Assembly: GCF_007474605.1 (NCBI RefSeq)
Contig: NZ_VHKL01000006.1
Location: 1-64,000, forward strand
Direction of reading: 5' to 3'
From: Rhodoligotrophos appendicifer
Lineage (GTDB): Bacteria; Pseudomonadota; Alphaproteobacteria; Rhizobiales; Im1
DNA length: 64,000 nt
Position numbers and translations under genes: made by a program. Shown here piece by piece: positions 51,243 to 60,396 of the stretch. The stretch's first letter is position 1, and each line of letters opens with the position of its first letter. The notes under the pieces are model-generated. The model did no database searches, was not told the origin of the DNA, and saw nothing but the letters and a program-made list of their open reading frames with translations.

Positions 51243-52178
51243 TCAGCTGGGCGGTATGTCGACTGCCGGCCGGTCCCGTCGCAAGGCCGACCAGGAGAAG
51301 AGCGCCAGCGCCACCCAGATCAAGATGAAAGTGATCAGCCGCACCGTGGTCAGCGGCTCATGGAACCAGAAGACACCGAAGAGAAAGCCGATCGAGGGGC
51401 CGATATACTGCATCAGTCCGAGGGTCGACAGCCGAAGGCGCCGGGCGGCTGCCGCAAACAGCATCAGCGGGGCCCCGGTCACGACGGCACCGACAATGAG
51501 ATAGAGCGCATCCAGCGGTGCGGTGAACAAATGCCCCTGCCCCGTAACCTCGAACCAGACGATGGCGCCGACCGCCACCGGCGTCATCACCATGGCCTCC
51601 ACCAGGAAGCCCTCGACCGCTCCCACAGGAACCTGTTTGCGCAGATAGCCATAGGTCGCGAAGCTCGACGCCAGCGCAAGGGCGAGCCACGGAAACACTC
51701 CCTCGGCCGTGGTCTGGAAGACGACCGCGACGGCGGCGATGCCAATCGCGAGCCCCTGTGCCCGCGTCAGCCGCTCCCCCAGCAAGGCGAAGCCGAGCGC
51801 CACGCTGATCAGCGGATTGATGTAATACGCTAGGCTTGATTCGAGGATGCGGTCATTGGCGACCGCCCAGATGAACAGGCTCCAATTAATGGCAATGATG
51901 GTCGCGGTGAACATCAGCACCCGCATGATCCGCCAGGTCCGCAGGATCGATCCCACCGTTGCACCGCCGCCCAACACCATCAGGACGACAACGGCGAACG
52001 GCACGGCCCAGGCCGCACGGTGGGCTACGATTTCCAGCGGCGGTATATGGGGCGCGAGCTTGTAATAGACGGTGACGAAGCCCCAAATCACATAGGCGGC
52101 AAGGCCGCAGAAAAAGCCTTTTCGGCTTTCTGCGAGTGCCCGTTCATGGGCCGTGATCTCGAGTTGGATGGACGCCAT
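51243..52178 (-). CDS. rarD: RarD-type EamA transporter
   Basis: This 311-residue inner-membrane protein of the drug/metabolite superfamily belongs to the RarD (chloramphenicol-sensitive) group. That group is recognised by the N-terminal GFFCGLAAYVIWGFVTVYYKL and the following VAHRAAWAVPFA, and by NWSLFIWAVANDRILESSLAYYINPL near residue 105. There are about ten membrane segments. The substrate of RarD is unknown. ATG 52178 is preferred over the adjoining GTG. It lies 133 nt from cimA on the same strand and is not obviously in its operon. Confidence 0.86.
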   Translation of the reverse strand: MASIQLEITAHERALAESRKGFFCGLAAYVIWGFVTVYYKLAPHIPPLEIVAHRAAWAVPFAVVVLMVLGGGATVGSILRTWRIMRVLMFTATIIAINWSLFIWAVANDRILESSLAYYINPLISVALGFALLGERLTRAQGLAIGIAAVAVVFQTTAEGVFPWLALALASSFATYGYLRKQVPVGAVEGFLVEAMVMTPVAVGAIVWFEVTGQGHLFTAPLDALYLIVGAVVTGAPLMLFAAAARRLRLSTLGLMQYIGPSIGFLFGVFWFHEPLTTVRLITFILIWVALALFSWSALRRDRPAVDIPPS

Positions 52179-52310
52179 CACACTGTTCCCATGCAGGAAC
52201 GGGCGCCTGCGCGAGCGGCCGCATTGGTCTCACGAAGCGCCTGCCGGCACAACCATGGCGCGCCCATAGCCGCCATGCGGCAAGCGCATGGCGTGGAACG
52301 GCCCCATCGG

Positions 52311-53912
52311 CTAAGAGGCCGGGGCCCGGTCGCGCATCAGCTTGAAGGTGATGGAGTCAATGAGCGCTTGGAACGAGGCATCGACGATGTTGGGCGAGAC
52401 TCCCACCGTGAACCAGCGCTCGCCCTGGGCATCGCCGGATTCGATGAGGACGCGCGTCGTCGCCGCGGTCGTGCCGTTGAGGATCCGCACTTTGAAGTCG
52501 ACCAGCTCCAAATCCGCCAAGTAAGGGGAATATTTTCCCAGATCCTTGCGCAACGCCATGTCCAGCGCATTGATCGGACCATTGCCCTCCCCCACCGACA
52601 TCAGGATCTCACCATCGACTTTGATCTTGACCGTGGCCTCGGACATCGTGACGAGGTCGCCGAGCGCATTGTGGCGACGCTCCACCATCACCCGAAAACT
52701 CTCCACATCGAAGAAATGCGGCACGGATCCGAGCGTCTGCCGGGCCAGGAGCTCGAAGGAGGCATCCGCGCCCTCATAGGCGTAGCCCTCGGCCTCGCGC
52801 CGCTTCACCTCGTCCAGGAGCCGGTCGAGACGTTTGTCCTTGGCCTCCACATCGAGTCCGATGCGGGCGAGTTCGGCCAACAGATTGGAGCGCCCCGCCT
52901 GATCCGACACGAGGACCCGTCGCCGGTTGCCGACGATCTCCGGCGCCACATGCTCGTAGGTGCGGGGATCCTTCATGATCGCCGAAGCGTGGATGCCGGC
53001 CTTGGTGGCGAAGGCGGCCTCTCCCACATAGGGCGCCTGCCGATCGGGGGCCCGGTTCAGCAACTCGTCGAAGACCCGTGAGACATGGGTCAGAGTGGCC
53101 AGCGCCTCGGGAGCGACCCCCGTGACGAAGCGGTCCGCATAGGATGGTTTGAGCGCCAGGGTCGGGATCAGCGATACGAGATTGGCGTTTCCGCAGCGCT
53201 CGCCGATGCCGTTGAGCGTGCCCTGAATCTGTCGCGCCCCGGCCCGCACCGCCGCCAGCGAATTCGCCACCGCCTGCTCAGTGTCGTTATGGGCGTGGAT
53301 CCCGAGATGATCCCCGGGAATATGGCGGCAGACAGCACTCACGATGGTTTCGATCTCGTCCGGGAGCCTGCCGCCATTCGTATCGCACAGGACGACCCAG
53401 CGGGCGCCGGCCGCATAGGCTGCCTGGGCGCAACTGAGGGCATAGTCGGGATTGGCTTTGTAGCCGTCGAAGAAATGCTCGCAATCGACCAGCACCTCCC
53501 GTCCACGCGCAGCGGCGGCCTCCACGGATTGGCGAATGCTCTCGAGATTCTCCTCGTTCGTACAGCCGAGCGCCACCTCCACATGATAGTCCCAGGCCTT
53601 GGCGACGAAGCAGACGGCATCCGCATCCGCATCCAACAAGGCGGCAAGGCCGGGATCATTCGCGGCCGAACGGCCCGCCCGCTTTGTCATGCCGAACGCG
53701 GTGAAGCGGGCATGGGTGAGCTTCGGCCGTTTCGCAAACAGCGCGCTGTCGGTAGGGTTGGCGCCCGGATAGCCGCCTTCCACATAGTCGACGCCGAGCT
53801 TGTCGAGCAGACTGGCGATGGCGCGCTTGTCCTCGACGGAGAAGTCGATGCCCGGCGTCTGCTGGCCATCGCGAAGAGTGGTATCGAACAGGAACAGCCG
53901 TTCGCGGGTCAT
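52311..53912 (-). CDS. cimA: Citramalate synthase
   Basis: CimA condenses acetyl-CoA and pyruvate to (R)-citramalate, opening a threonine-independent route to isoleucine. The 533-residue protein has the LeuA-like TIM barrel start LFDTTLRDGQQTPGIDFSVEDK, with the divalent metal-binding DTTLRD, the GGYPGANPTD segment near residue 43 and HIPGDHLGIHAHNDTEQAVANS near 195 with its metal histidines. A C-terminal regulatory domain follows from about 400. The length fits the long CimA form. Its ATG overlaps the stop of a short upstream frame, which in turn overlaps cysS, suggesting one transcript. Confidence 0.9.
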   Translation of the reverse strand: MTRERLFLFDTTLRDGQQTPGIDFSVEDKRAIASLLDKLGVDYVEGGYPGANPTDSALFAKRPKLTHARFTAFGMTKRAGRSAANDPGLAALLDADADAVCFVAKAWDYHVEVALGCTNEENLESIRQSVEAAAARGREVLVDCEHFFDGYKANPDYALSCAQAAYAAGARWVVLCDTNGGRLPDEIETIVSAVCRHIPGDHLGIHAHNDTEQAVANSLAAVRAGARQIQGTLNGIGERCGNANLVSLIPTLALKPSYADRFVTGVAPEALATLTHVSRVFDELLNRAPDRQAPYVGEAAFATKAGIHASAIMKDPRTYEHVAPEIVGNRRRVLVSDQAGRSNLLAELARIGLDVEAKDKRLDRLLDEVKRREAEGYAYEGADASFELLARQTLGSVPHFFDVESFRVMVERRHNALGDLVTMSEATVKIKVDGEILMSVGEGNGPINALDMALRKDLGKYSPYLADLELVDFKVRILNGTTAATTRVLIESGDAQGERWFTVGVSPNIVDASFQALIDSITFKLMRDRAPAS

Positions 53913-54076
53913 CGGCGTCTGGCTCCCTTGCCCCGCGCCTCGGGCGACAGGCGACGGCCGATCAACAGCGGGGCCCCCTCCTCTTTCCTCTCTCCCCCTG
54001 CGGGAGAGGGAGGGGTCTTATCGCTGGGAGGCTGAGGGGCAGTCTCAAGGCTCTCCTCAGTTTTGCCGGTGCTCAT
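53909..54076 (-). CDS. Short frame linking cysS and cimA (55 aa), uncertain
   Basis: A 55-codon frame starts at ATG 54076, overlapping the cysS stop as ATGA, and ends overlapping the cimA start as ATGA. This double overlap is what translational coupling would produce. The peptide is hydrophilic, rich in Pro, Gly, Glu and Arg, and matches no family I know. Much of it is encoded by a palindromic repeat, so it may be a repeat that happens to be open and keeps ribosomes moving from cysS to cimA rather than a functional protein. Confidence 0.4.
   Translation of the reverse strand: MSTGKTEESLETAPQPPSDKTPPSPAGGERKEEGAPLLIGRRLSPEARGKGARRR
53980..54036. repeat. CTCTCCC/GGGAGAG palindromic repeat
   Basis: CTCTCCC at 53,990-53,996 pairs with GGGAGAG at 54,002-54,008 around a 5-nt loop, inside a longer C-rich then G-rich stretch (CCCCCTCCTC and GGGAGGCTGAGGGGC). 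It resembles the common alphaproteobacterial intergenic repeat built on CTCCCCCTGCGGGAGAGGG. It interrupts the space between cysS and cimA without breaking a reading frame. Confidence 0.55.
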
Positions 54077-55479
54077 CGGGCGACCTCCCAGGTGGTGACG
54101 GGCTCGCCCGTTCGCGGATCCTTGACATCCTTGAGGGCGATGCCTTCGGCCAGGAGCACGTCGCGTATGCGGTCTGCCTCGGCCCAATCCTTCTCCTTGC
54201 GCGCCCTCAATCGCTCACCGATCAAGGCGCGGATCCTCGGCTGGTCAACACCGGCGCGCTGCCAGCTCTCCTCGAACCATTCTTTCGCCGACCGCGACAT
54301 GAGCCCCAGCCCTTGGACCGATGCCTTGAAGATCCGCCGCTGGTCTCCCATTCCCGACTCACCGAGATCGCCCAATTGGGCAAACAAGGCGTGCAGCCGG
54401 GCGATGGCACGCGGCGTATTGAGGTCATCGGAAAGCGCCTCGAGCACCTCCTCGTCGAGGGCCGCCGCCTCAGGCGCGTTCACATCGGCCTGATACCAGT
54501 AGTCGAGCGTCTTGCTGCTCTCCTCCAGCCCTTTGAGGGTCCAGTCGATCGGCTGCCGGTAATGCGTCTTCAGCATGTTGAGACGCACCACCTCCGCTGG
54601 CCAGTCCCCCAAGACATCTCGGATCGTCACGAAATTCCCCAGGGACTTGGACATCTTCTGCCCTTCGACCTGGAGGAAGCCGTTATGCATCCAGATATTG
54701 GCCATGACGTCGGTGCCGAAAGCGCACGTGGTCTGGGCGAGTTCGTTCTCGTGATGGGGAAAAACCAGGTCGATCCCCCCGCCATGGATGTCGAAGCGCT
54801 CGCCCAAATAGCGCCAGCTCATGGCCGAGCATTCGATATGCCACCCTGGGCGGCCGCGGCCCCAGGGGCTATCCCAACCGGGTTCCCCCTCATTCGAAGG
54901 CTTCCACAGGACGAAATCCATGGGATCTTGCTTGTAAGGCGCGACCTCGACCCTGGCACCGGCCTGCATCTCTTTCAACGGCCGCTGCGACAGCAGACCG
55001 TAATGCGTGTCGCTGGGCACGTTGAACAGCACATGCCCCTCCGCCACATAAGCATGGCCACGCGCAATCAGCCGCTCGATGATTTCGATCATCTGCGGGA
55101 TGTTATCCGTCGCCCGCGGCTGATGAGTGGGCTCGAGGCAGCCCAATGCTGTGACGTCCGCCTGGAACTGGGCGTTCGTCTCGGCCGTGACTTTGGCGAT
55201 CGCCTCGTTCAGCGGCAGCCCGGGATGGTCCTGGGCGGCCCGGGCGTTGATCTTGTCGTCGACATCGGTGATGTTGCGCACATAGGTGACGTGGCTCTCG
55301 CCGTAGAGATGGCGCACCAGACGGTACAACACGTCGAAAATGATTACCGGCCGCGCATTGCCGATATGAGCGAAGTCATAGACCGTGGGCCCGCAGACAT
55401 ACATCCGCACATTGGATGGATCGATGGGCCGGAACTGGTCCTTGCTCCGGGTCAGCGTATTGTAAAGCTTGAGCGTCAT
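54073..55479 (-). CDS. cysS: Cysteinyl-tRNA synthetase
   Basis: CysS charges tRNA-Cys. The 468-residue class I synthetase has the zinc Cys29 in [19 protein letters not shown], the HIGN motif at 38-41 and the KMSKS motif near residue 276 in [26 protein letters not shown] near 232 contains the other zinc ligands. The C-terminal helical domain ends normally. The start is ATG 55479. It is followed by a short coupled frame and cimA on the same strand. No unusual feature apart from this arrangement. Confidence 0.96.
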   Translation of the reverse strand: MTLKLYNTLTRSKDQFRPIDPSNVRMYVCGPTVYDFAHIGNARPVIIFDVLYRLVRHLYGESHVTYVRNITDVDDKINARAAQDHPGLPLNEAIAKVTAETNAQFQADVTALGCLEPTHQPRATDNIPQMIEIIERLIARGHAYVAEGHVLFNVPSDTHYGLLSQRPLKEMQAGARVEVAPYKQDPMDFVLWKPSNEGEPGWDSPWGRGRPGWHIECSAMSWRYLGERFDIHGGGIDLVFPHHENELAQTTCAFGTDVMANIWMHNGFLQVEGQKMSKSLGNFVTIRDVLGDWPAEVVRLNMLKTHYRQPIDWTLKGLEESSKTLDYWYQADVNAPEAAALDEEVLEALSDDLNTPRAIARLHALFAQLGDLGESGMGDQRRIFKASVQGLGLMSRSAKEWFEESWQRAGVDQPRIRALIGERLRARKEKDWAEADRIRDVLLAEGIALKDVKDPRTGEPVTTWEVAR

Positions 55480-55667
55480 GGCCTATGCGTCCTGGCGCTG
55501 GCCTGGGCGGGTGCTCTTCGTATGTCGGTGAAGATCGAGCGGCCGCAGCGCCAGCGAGATTGCTAGCGGATAATAATGCTGCCGCGGCAGGCGGCATTGG
55601 TGGCGGCGGTTGTCATGGGCGCCACCATGCGCAAAGCTTGCAGCCCACGTCAAGATGCTTCGTGACC

Positions 55668-55674
55668 AAAGGAG
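55668..55674 (+). promoter_or_regulatory. Ribosome binding site that indicates a CTG start
   Basis: AAAGGAG lies 6 nt upstream of CTG 55681, the ideal distance. The frame is closed by TGA at 55,663, and there is no ATG, GTG or TTG codon until 55,795, well inside conserved sequence. Confidence 0.6.
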
Positions 55675-55680
55675 ATCACC

Positions 55681-56625
55681 CTGCCCCCGCTTCACACCAG
55701 CCTCGCCGAGCCACCGACGATCCTCACCGATGGTGGAATCGAAACGCGGCTGATTTACGAGTTCAATCTCGACCTTCCCGAATTTGCTTCGTTCTTGCCC
55801 CTGGTCCGGCCGGGCCAACGCTGGGCCCTGGAAGCGATCTATCGCAGTTACTTGGAGATCGCTGCAGAGACACAGCTGCCGATGCAGCTTGGCACCCCCA
55901 CGTGGCGCGCCCATCCCGACTGCCTGGCCCGGCTTGGCTTTGGCCATGCCGACGATCTCGCGCGCATCAATGGCGCCGCCGTCCGCCTGCTTCATGATCT
56001 GCGCCGCGACATGGGCCTCGAATATCTAATTGCCATCGCCGGGGTAATCGGTCCACGCCGCGATGGCTACGATCCCGCGGAGGCCCCGTCCCCCGAAGTC
56101 GCTCGAGCCTATCACTCGATCCAGGCCGAGATGCTGGCGGAGCTTGGCGTTGACCTTCTCTACGCCCCGACTTTCGCCAGCGCCGCCGAGCTGGAGGGGG
56201 TTGCTGCCGCCATGGCGGCAGCAGGCCTGCCCTATGCTCTTGCTCCGATCATCGATGCGGGCGCACGCATGCTGGATGGGACGCCTCTTGCCGAGGCGAT
56301 TGCCCGGATCGACGCGAGGGTGAAGCCTGCACCGCAGCACTATCTGATCGGCTGCGTCCACCCGACGCTGTTCCGAGAGGCCTATCAGAACGGTCCCAGT
56401 CTGACGGCCGCAGTGGCTGGACGCATCGCCGGACTTAAAGCCAATGCCTCAACCCTGCCGCCGGATCAGCTCGACAGGCTGGACCATCTCGAGGCGGGCC
56501 TTCCGCAACTCTTCGGCGAGCAGATGGCTGATCTCCATAGGCGCTACGGCCTCACCGTGCTCGGCGGCTGCTGCGGAACGGATCATCGCCACATCCGCGC
56601 CATCGCCGAGGCGCTGCTGGGGTAA
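55681..56625 (+). CDS. Homocysteine S-methyltransferase family protein, apparent CTG start
   Basis: This 314-residue zinc enzyme belongs to the homocysteine S-methyltransferase family. The N-terminal ILTDGGIETRLIYEFNLDLPEF is conserved in the family and lies upstream of the first normal start codon (TTG 55795), so translation must begin at CTG 55681, behind AAAGGAG, or the sequence has an error there. Zinc ligands are in IGCVHPTLF (about residue 223) and LGGCCGTDHRHIRAIAEAL near the end. It is distinct from the enzyme at 18,214-19,227 and belongs to the shorter group found with housekeeping genes. The methyl donor is unknown; S-methylmethionine or a betaine are typical of relatives. Confidence 0.8.
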   Translation: MPPLHTSLAEPPTILTDGGIETRLIYEFNLDLPEFASFLPLVRPGQRWALEAIYRSYLEIAAETQLPMQLGTPTWRAHPDCLARLGFGHADDLARINGAAVRLLHDLRRDMGLEYLIAIAGVIGPRRDGYDPAEAPSPEVARAYHSIQAEMLAELGVDLLYAPTFASAAELEGVAAAMAAAGLPYALAPIIDAGARMLDGTPLAEAIARIDARVKPAPQHYLIGCVHPTLFREAYQNGPSLTAAVAGRIAGLKANASTLPPDQLDRLDHLEAGLPQLFGEQMADLHRRYGLTVLGGCCGTDHRHIRAIAEALLG

Positions 56626-56647
56626 AGGATCGGACGCAGCTGGGGCC

Positions 56648-58039
56648 CTACTCAGCGGCGTCCAGGCTCTCGACTTCTTGAGGCTTGAATGCGGACTCTT
56701 TCTTGAGCTGTTCGGCGATCAGGAAAGCCAGCTCCAAGGCCTGGTCCGCGTTCAGGCGGGGATCGCAGAAGCTGTGATAACGATCCGACAGATCAGCCTC
56801 CGTCACCAGTTGTGCGCCGCCCGTGCATTCGGTGACGTTCTTCCCCGTCATCTCGACATGGATTCCGCCGGCATGGGTACCCTCGGCCTGATGCACCGCC
56901 ATGAACCGCTTCACCTCGCCCATGATCTGATCGAAGGGCCGCGTCTTGTAGCCGGTGGAAGCCTTGATCGTGTTGCCATGCATGGGATCGCAGGACCACA
57001 CCACATGCCGACCGGCGCGCGTGACCGCTCGGATCAGGCCGGGCAGATGCGCCTCCACCTTGTCGACCCCGTAGCGGCAGATGAGCGTCAGCCGGCCTGC
57101 CTCGTTGGACGGATTGAGAATATCGATCAGCCGCAGCAGCTCATCAGGTGTCAGGCTCGGTCCGCATTTGAGGCCGATCGGGTTCTGAACACCCCGGGCG
57201 AACTCTACATGCGCCCCCTCCGGCTGGCGCGTGCGATCGCCGATCCACAGCATGTGGCCCGATGTTGCATACCAGTCGCCTGACGTCGAATCGACCCGGG
57301 TCAACGCCTGCTCATAACCGAGCAGCAACGCCTCATGGCTGGTGAAGAAATCGGTCTGCCTGAGCTGTGGTGCAGTATCGGCATTGATGCCGATGGCGCG
57401 CATGAAGTTCAGCGTTTCTGTCAGCCGGTCGGCAAGCGCCTGATAGCGCGCGCTCGCCGGACTGTCGCGCAGGAAGCCGAGCGTCCAATTATGCACATGT
57501 TCGAGATTGGCATAACCGCCCTGGGCGAAGGCGCGCAGCAGGTTCAACGTGGCCGCCGACTGCCGATAGGCCATCAATTGCCTCTCGGGATCCGGGATGC
57601 GGCCCTCGGGCGTGAAATCGTTGGAATTGATGATGTCGCCGCGATAGGCGGGCAGCGTCACGCCGTCGACTGTCTCGTTCGGTGCCGAGCGTGGTTTGGC
57701 GAACTGGCCGGCGATCCGGCCGACCTTGACCACCGGCGAGGAGGCGCCGAAGGTCAGCACGATCGCCATCTGCAGAAACACCCGGAAGAAGTCGCGGATA
57801 TTGTCGGCAGAATGTTCTTCGAAGCTCTCAGCGCAATCGCCGCCCTGGAGCAGGAAGCCTTTCCCCTCCGCCACCTTGGCGAGTTTGCGCTTCAGCTTTC
57901 GCGCTTCTCCAGCAAAGACCAGCGGAGGAAATCCCTTCAGCTGCGCCTCGACGGCAGCCAGCTTCGCGGCATCCGGATAGTCCGGCATCTGGACCACCGG
58001 CAGAGTGCGCCATGTGTCGGGTGTCCAATGCTGTGCCAT
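56648..58039 (-). CDS. aroG: Class II 3-deoxy-D-arabino-heptulosonate 7-phosphate synthase
   Basis: This 463-residue protein is a class II (plant-like) DAHP synthase, the first enzyme of the shikimate pathway, joining phosphoenolpyruvate and erythrose 4-phosphate. Diagnostic segments are [14 protein letters not shown] near the start, [11 protein letters not shown] near 80 with the metal Cys, and [14 protein letters not shown] near 295. [14 protein letters not shown] near 355 and [12 protein letters not shown] near 400 hold further metal ligands. ATG 58039 has GGAG 8 nt upstream; the frame upstream of it is open to 58,243 but has no family similarity. It converges with the homocysteine methyltransferase gene, 22 nt apart. 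Confidence 0.94.
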   Translation of the reverse strand: MAQHWTPDTWRTLPVVQMPDYPDAAKLAAVEAQLKGFPPLVFAGEARKLKRKLAKVAEGKGFLLQGGDCAESFEEHSADNIRDFFRVFLQMAIVLTFGASSPVVKVGRIAGQFAKPRSAPNETVDGVTLPAYRGDIINSNDFTPEGRIPDPERQLMAYRQSAATLNLLRAFAQGGYANLEHVHNWTLGFLRDSPASARYQALADRLTETLNFMRAIGINADTAPQLRQTDFFTSHEALLLGYEQALTRVDSTSGDWYATSGHMLWIGDRTRQPEGAHVEFARGVQNPIGLKCGPSLTPDELLRLIDILNPSNEAGRLTLICRYGVDKVEAHLPGLIRAVTRAGRHVVWSCDPMHGNTIKASTGYKTRPFDQIMGEVKRFMAVHQAEGTHAGGIHVEMTGKNVTECTGGAQLVTEADLSDRYHSFCDPRLNADQALELAFLIAEQLKKESAFKPQEVESLDAAE

Positions 58040-58346
58040 GTCAACAACTCCAAAACCGAGCGGACGATCATGTCGGCCCTCGAAAGGTGACGTCCCTATG
58101 AATGTTTCCTGGCGGCGGTGACCCTGGACTGGCTTCCGCACCGTGCCCCCTTGATATGGCCGTCGGCCGGCAGGCACCCAATCGACGCCGGGATCTATAC
58201 ACGCCCGCCGCTCACGTGGCCAGTCGCTCTGGATATCCTTCAAATCACGAACTCAACCTGAGTCTGTCACATTTTAGGCCCCTGCCCCATCGACTTTCTT
58301 CGAATTCCTGCATCTAGGAATCATGCTCATCCAGAGGAGACGTATA
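58040..58346. other. Intergenic region, no gene seen
   Basis: This divergent 307-nt region lies between the DAHP synthase gene (minus) and the small gene at 58,347 (plus). The open frame on the minus strand is an upstream extension of the synthase frame with low-complexity translation. Promoters for both directions are expected, but I could not single out convincing boxes or an RNA structure. Confidence 0.4.
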
Positions 58347-58595
58347 ATGAGCAACATCGATCCAGCGAATGAAGAGGCGACGTCGGCAGTTGTTCTCGAA
58401 CAGCTCAAGCTCGTCGTTGAGCGGATACAGCACCATGTCTGTGACGCGAACAGCACCTTGGGATCCAGCACCGATCCGGAGATCGTCGCCATCGTGAACC
58501 GCCTTCAGCCCATCTTCTGCACGGAGGAAGCGCGCGGCTTTGCCAACAGCAGCGACTTCCATCCCAATCCCGCCGCGATCGAAGCTTTTCTTTAG
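58347..58595 (+). CDS. Small hypothetical protein, 82 aa
   Basis: The 82-residue product starts at ATG 58347 behind GAGGAGA. It is acidic, soluble and predicted to be mainly helical, with two Cys (residues 32 and 58) but no recognised motif. It is followed after 9 nt by another small gene, and then by a YbdK-type ligase, so the three may form an operon. I do not recognise a family. Good ribosome site and spacing support it as a real gene. Confidence 0.65.
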   Translation: MSNIDPANEEATSAVVLEQLKLVVERIQHHVCDANSTLGSSTDPEIVAIVNRLQPIFCTEEARGFANSSDFHPNPAAIEAFL

Positions 58596-58604
58596 GAGGG
58601 GCCG

Positions 58605-58823
58605 ATGAAGGAAGAGAGATATGCGGAGCAACTCAAGCAATTTAAGATCGCCTTCGCCCGCTTCAAGGAGAAGTTTTGCGAGCCGGAGACCGACTTTCTC
58701 CATACCCTTGATGACGTGGAGCGCCAGGCGGTTGAGACCGCGAGGCCCGTTGTTTGTGCGATCGAGGATGGAGCGAGCCTCGACATAAGGTCGACGCAAG
58801 CAGTCGCGGATGTCTTCTTCTAG
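58605..58823 (+). CDS. Small hypothetical protein, 72 aa
   Basis: The 72-residue product starts at ATG 58605 behind AGGAGGGG. It is mostly helical, with a charged N-terminal half (EERYAEQLKQFKIAFARFKEKF) that could form an amphipathic or coiled helix and two Cys (residues 25 and 46). It matches no family I know. The 9-nt gap from the upstream small gene and the 73-nt gap to the YbdK-type ligase suggest a joint transcript. No signal peptide. Confidence 0.6.
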   Translation: MKEERYAEQLKQFKIAFARFKEKFCEPETDFLHTLDDVERQAVETARPVVCAIEDGASLDIRSTQAVADVFF

Positions 58824-58896
58824 GTAATCGGTCGCACCGATCGCCCCTGCGTCCGTGGCCCCTTGTTGGTCGCCCTGGCATCGGCCAAGATCCGGC

Positions 58897-60042
58897 ATGG
58901 CCCATGCTTTGATCGAACCCAGCTTCTCCCTTGGCATCGAAGAGGAATATCTCCTCGTCGATGCCAAGACCCGAGACCTCATTCACGAGGCCCCGAAAGG
59001 ACTTCTGGCCGCGTGCGAGCGCCGCCTGTTGGGACAGGTCAGTCCCGAATTCCTGCAGTGTCAGATCGAGGTCGGCACGCGGGTCTGCTCGACCATGGAC
59101 GAGGCCCGAACCGACTTGGCGCATCTGCGCCGGACCATCGCCGATACGGCCCGAGATCACGGTCTTGCGCCGATCGCCGCCTCCACCCATCCCTTTGCCC
59201 GTTGGGATGATCAGCGCCACACCCACCGTGATCGCTACGAGATTCTGGCCAAGGATCTGCAGGTGGTGGTTCAGCGCATGCTCATCTGTGGCATGCATGT
59301 CCATGTAGCCGTGGAGGATGAGGACCTCCGCATCGATCTCTTCAACCAGCTTGTCTACTTCCTACCGCATCTTCTGATGCTAACGACCTCTTCGCCCTTC
59401 TGGCAGGGCCGCAATACGGGGCTTGCCTCCTATCGGCTCATTGTCTTCGATAGCCTTCCTCGCACCGGCCTGCCGCCGCAATTCTCGAGCTTTGCCGATT
59501 ACCAGCGCACGGTGGCGACGCTGACGTCGCTGGCGATCGTCGAGGATGCAACGAAGATCTGGTGGGATCTGCGACCTTCTGGGCGCTTCCCCACGCTGGA
59601 ACTTCGCATCTGTGACGTCTGCACCCGTCTCGACGACGCCATCGCCGTGGCCGCCTTGTTTCGCTGCTTGGTGAGGATGTTGTTCCGCCTGCGCCGGGAC
59701 AATCAGCGGTGGCGGTCTTATGAACGATTTCTCGTCAATGAGAACCGCTGGCGCGCCTTGCGCTACGGTGCATCGCAAGGGCTGATTGACTTCGGCCGAG
59801 GCGAAATTGTGCCTTCCGAGGGCTTGCTTGAGGAGTTGCTCATCCTGGTGCGGCCGGACGCCGAGCACTTCGGCGGTGTCGCTGAGGTGGAGCACTGCCG
59901 GACCATTCTCCAGCGGGGAACGAGTGCGGTTCGCCAGATCTCAGTGTTCGAGGCCGCAAAACGGCGCGGCCTTGCAGAGGATGAAGCTCTTGCGGCCGTG
60001 GTGGACGACTTGATTTCCCAGACGGTTGCCGATTTCGGCTGA
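58897..60042 (+). CDS. YbdK-type carboxylate-amine ligase (glutamate-cysteine ligase family 2)
   Basis: The 381-residue protein belongs to the ATP-dependent carboxylate-amine ligases of the YbdK/GCS2 family. It opens with SFSLGIEEEYLLVD (residues 9-22), the metal and glutamate binding strand of the family. It also has HVHVAVEDEDLRIDLFNQ near 140, WQGRNTGLASYR near 170 and the C-terminal stretch KIWWDLRPSGRFPTLELRICDVCT near 225. E. coli YbdK has weak glutamate-cysteine ligase activity, and the physiological substrates of most members are unknown. ATG 58897 is chosen by homology; the ribosome site is weak. It follows two small hypothetical genes. Confidence 0.85.
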   Translation: MAHALIEPSFSLGIEEEYLLVDAKTRDLIHEAPKGLLAACERRLLGQVSPEFLQCQIEVGTRVCSTMDEARTDLAHLRRTIADTARDHGLAPIAASTHPFARWDDQRHTHRDRYEILAKDLQVVVQRMLICGMHVHVAVEDEDLRIDLFNQLVYFLPHLLMLTTSSPFWQGRNTGLASYRLIVFDSLPRTGLPPQFSSFADYQRTVATLTSLAIVEDATKIWWDLRPSGRFPTLELRICDVCTRLDDAIAVAALFRCLVRMLFRLRRDNQRWRSYERFLVNENRWRALRYGASQGLIDFGRGEIVPSEGLLEELLILVRPDAEHFGGVAEVEHCRTILQRGTSAVRQISVFEAAKRRGLAEDEALAAVVDDLISQTVADFG

Positions 60043-60081
60043 GAAAGCGAATCATCACGGTCCGAGCCCAGCCAGAGCCGC

Positions 60082-60303
60082 TTACGACCCCTGCAGTTCG
60101 AGATAGCGCTTCATAGAGGTCTCGGCATCGGCATACACTTCCTGCTTCTCCACGCTCCAGTACCGCACGAGGTCCATCGGAATCGGTACGCCTGTAATCG
60201 AGCAGCGAACGAAATCGCCGGGCACGACGACTTGGTAGTCGCCATCGAGGTACCGCAGCTTAGCTTCGCGGCCACCCACGAAACCTGGTTCGTATCTATT
60301 CAT
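60082..60303 (-). CDS. DUF2093 family protein
   Basis: This 73-residue protein is of the DUF2093 family, recognised from the whole length: NRYEPGFVGGREAKLRYLDG, then FVRCSITGVPIPMDLVRYWSVEKQEVYA. The function is unknown. ATG 60303 has GGAG 8 nt upstream; an in-frame TTG one codon earlier is less likely. In Hyphomicrobiales this gene commonly follows xseA, as here (94 nt gap), with purD divergent beyond. It may share the xseA transcript. Confidence 0.85.
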   Translation of the reverse strand: MNRYEPGFVGGREAKLRYLDGDYQVVVPGDFVRCSITGVPIPMDLVRYWSVEKQEVYADAETSMKRYLELQGS

Positions 60304-60396
60304 CAAATTCGCTCCGACCCCCGACTGCCCCGGGGTATTCTGAAGGGCGCCAACCTATCATGGATCATGTCCAAGCTTAAGCGTTGCGAGCCCGCC

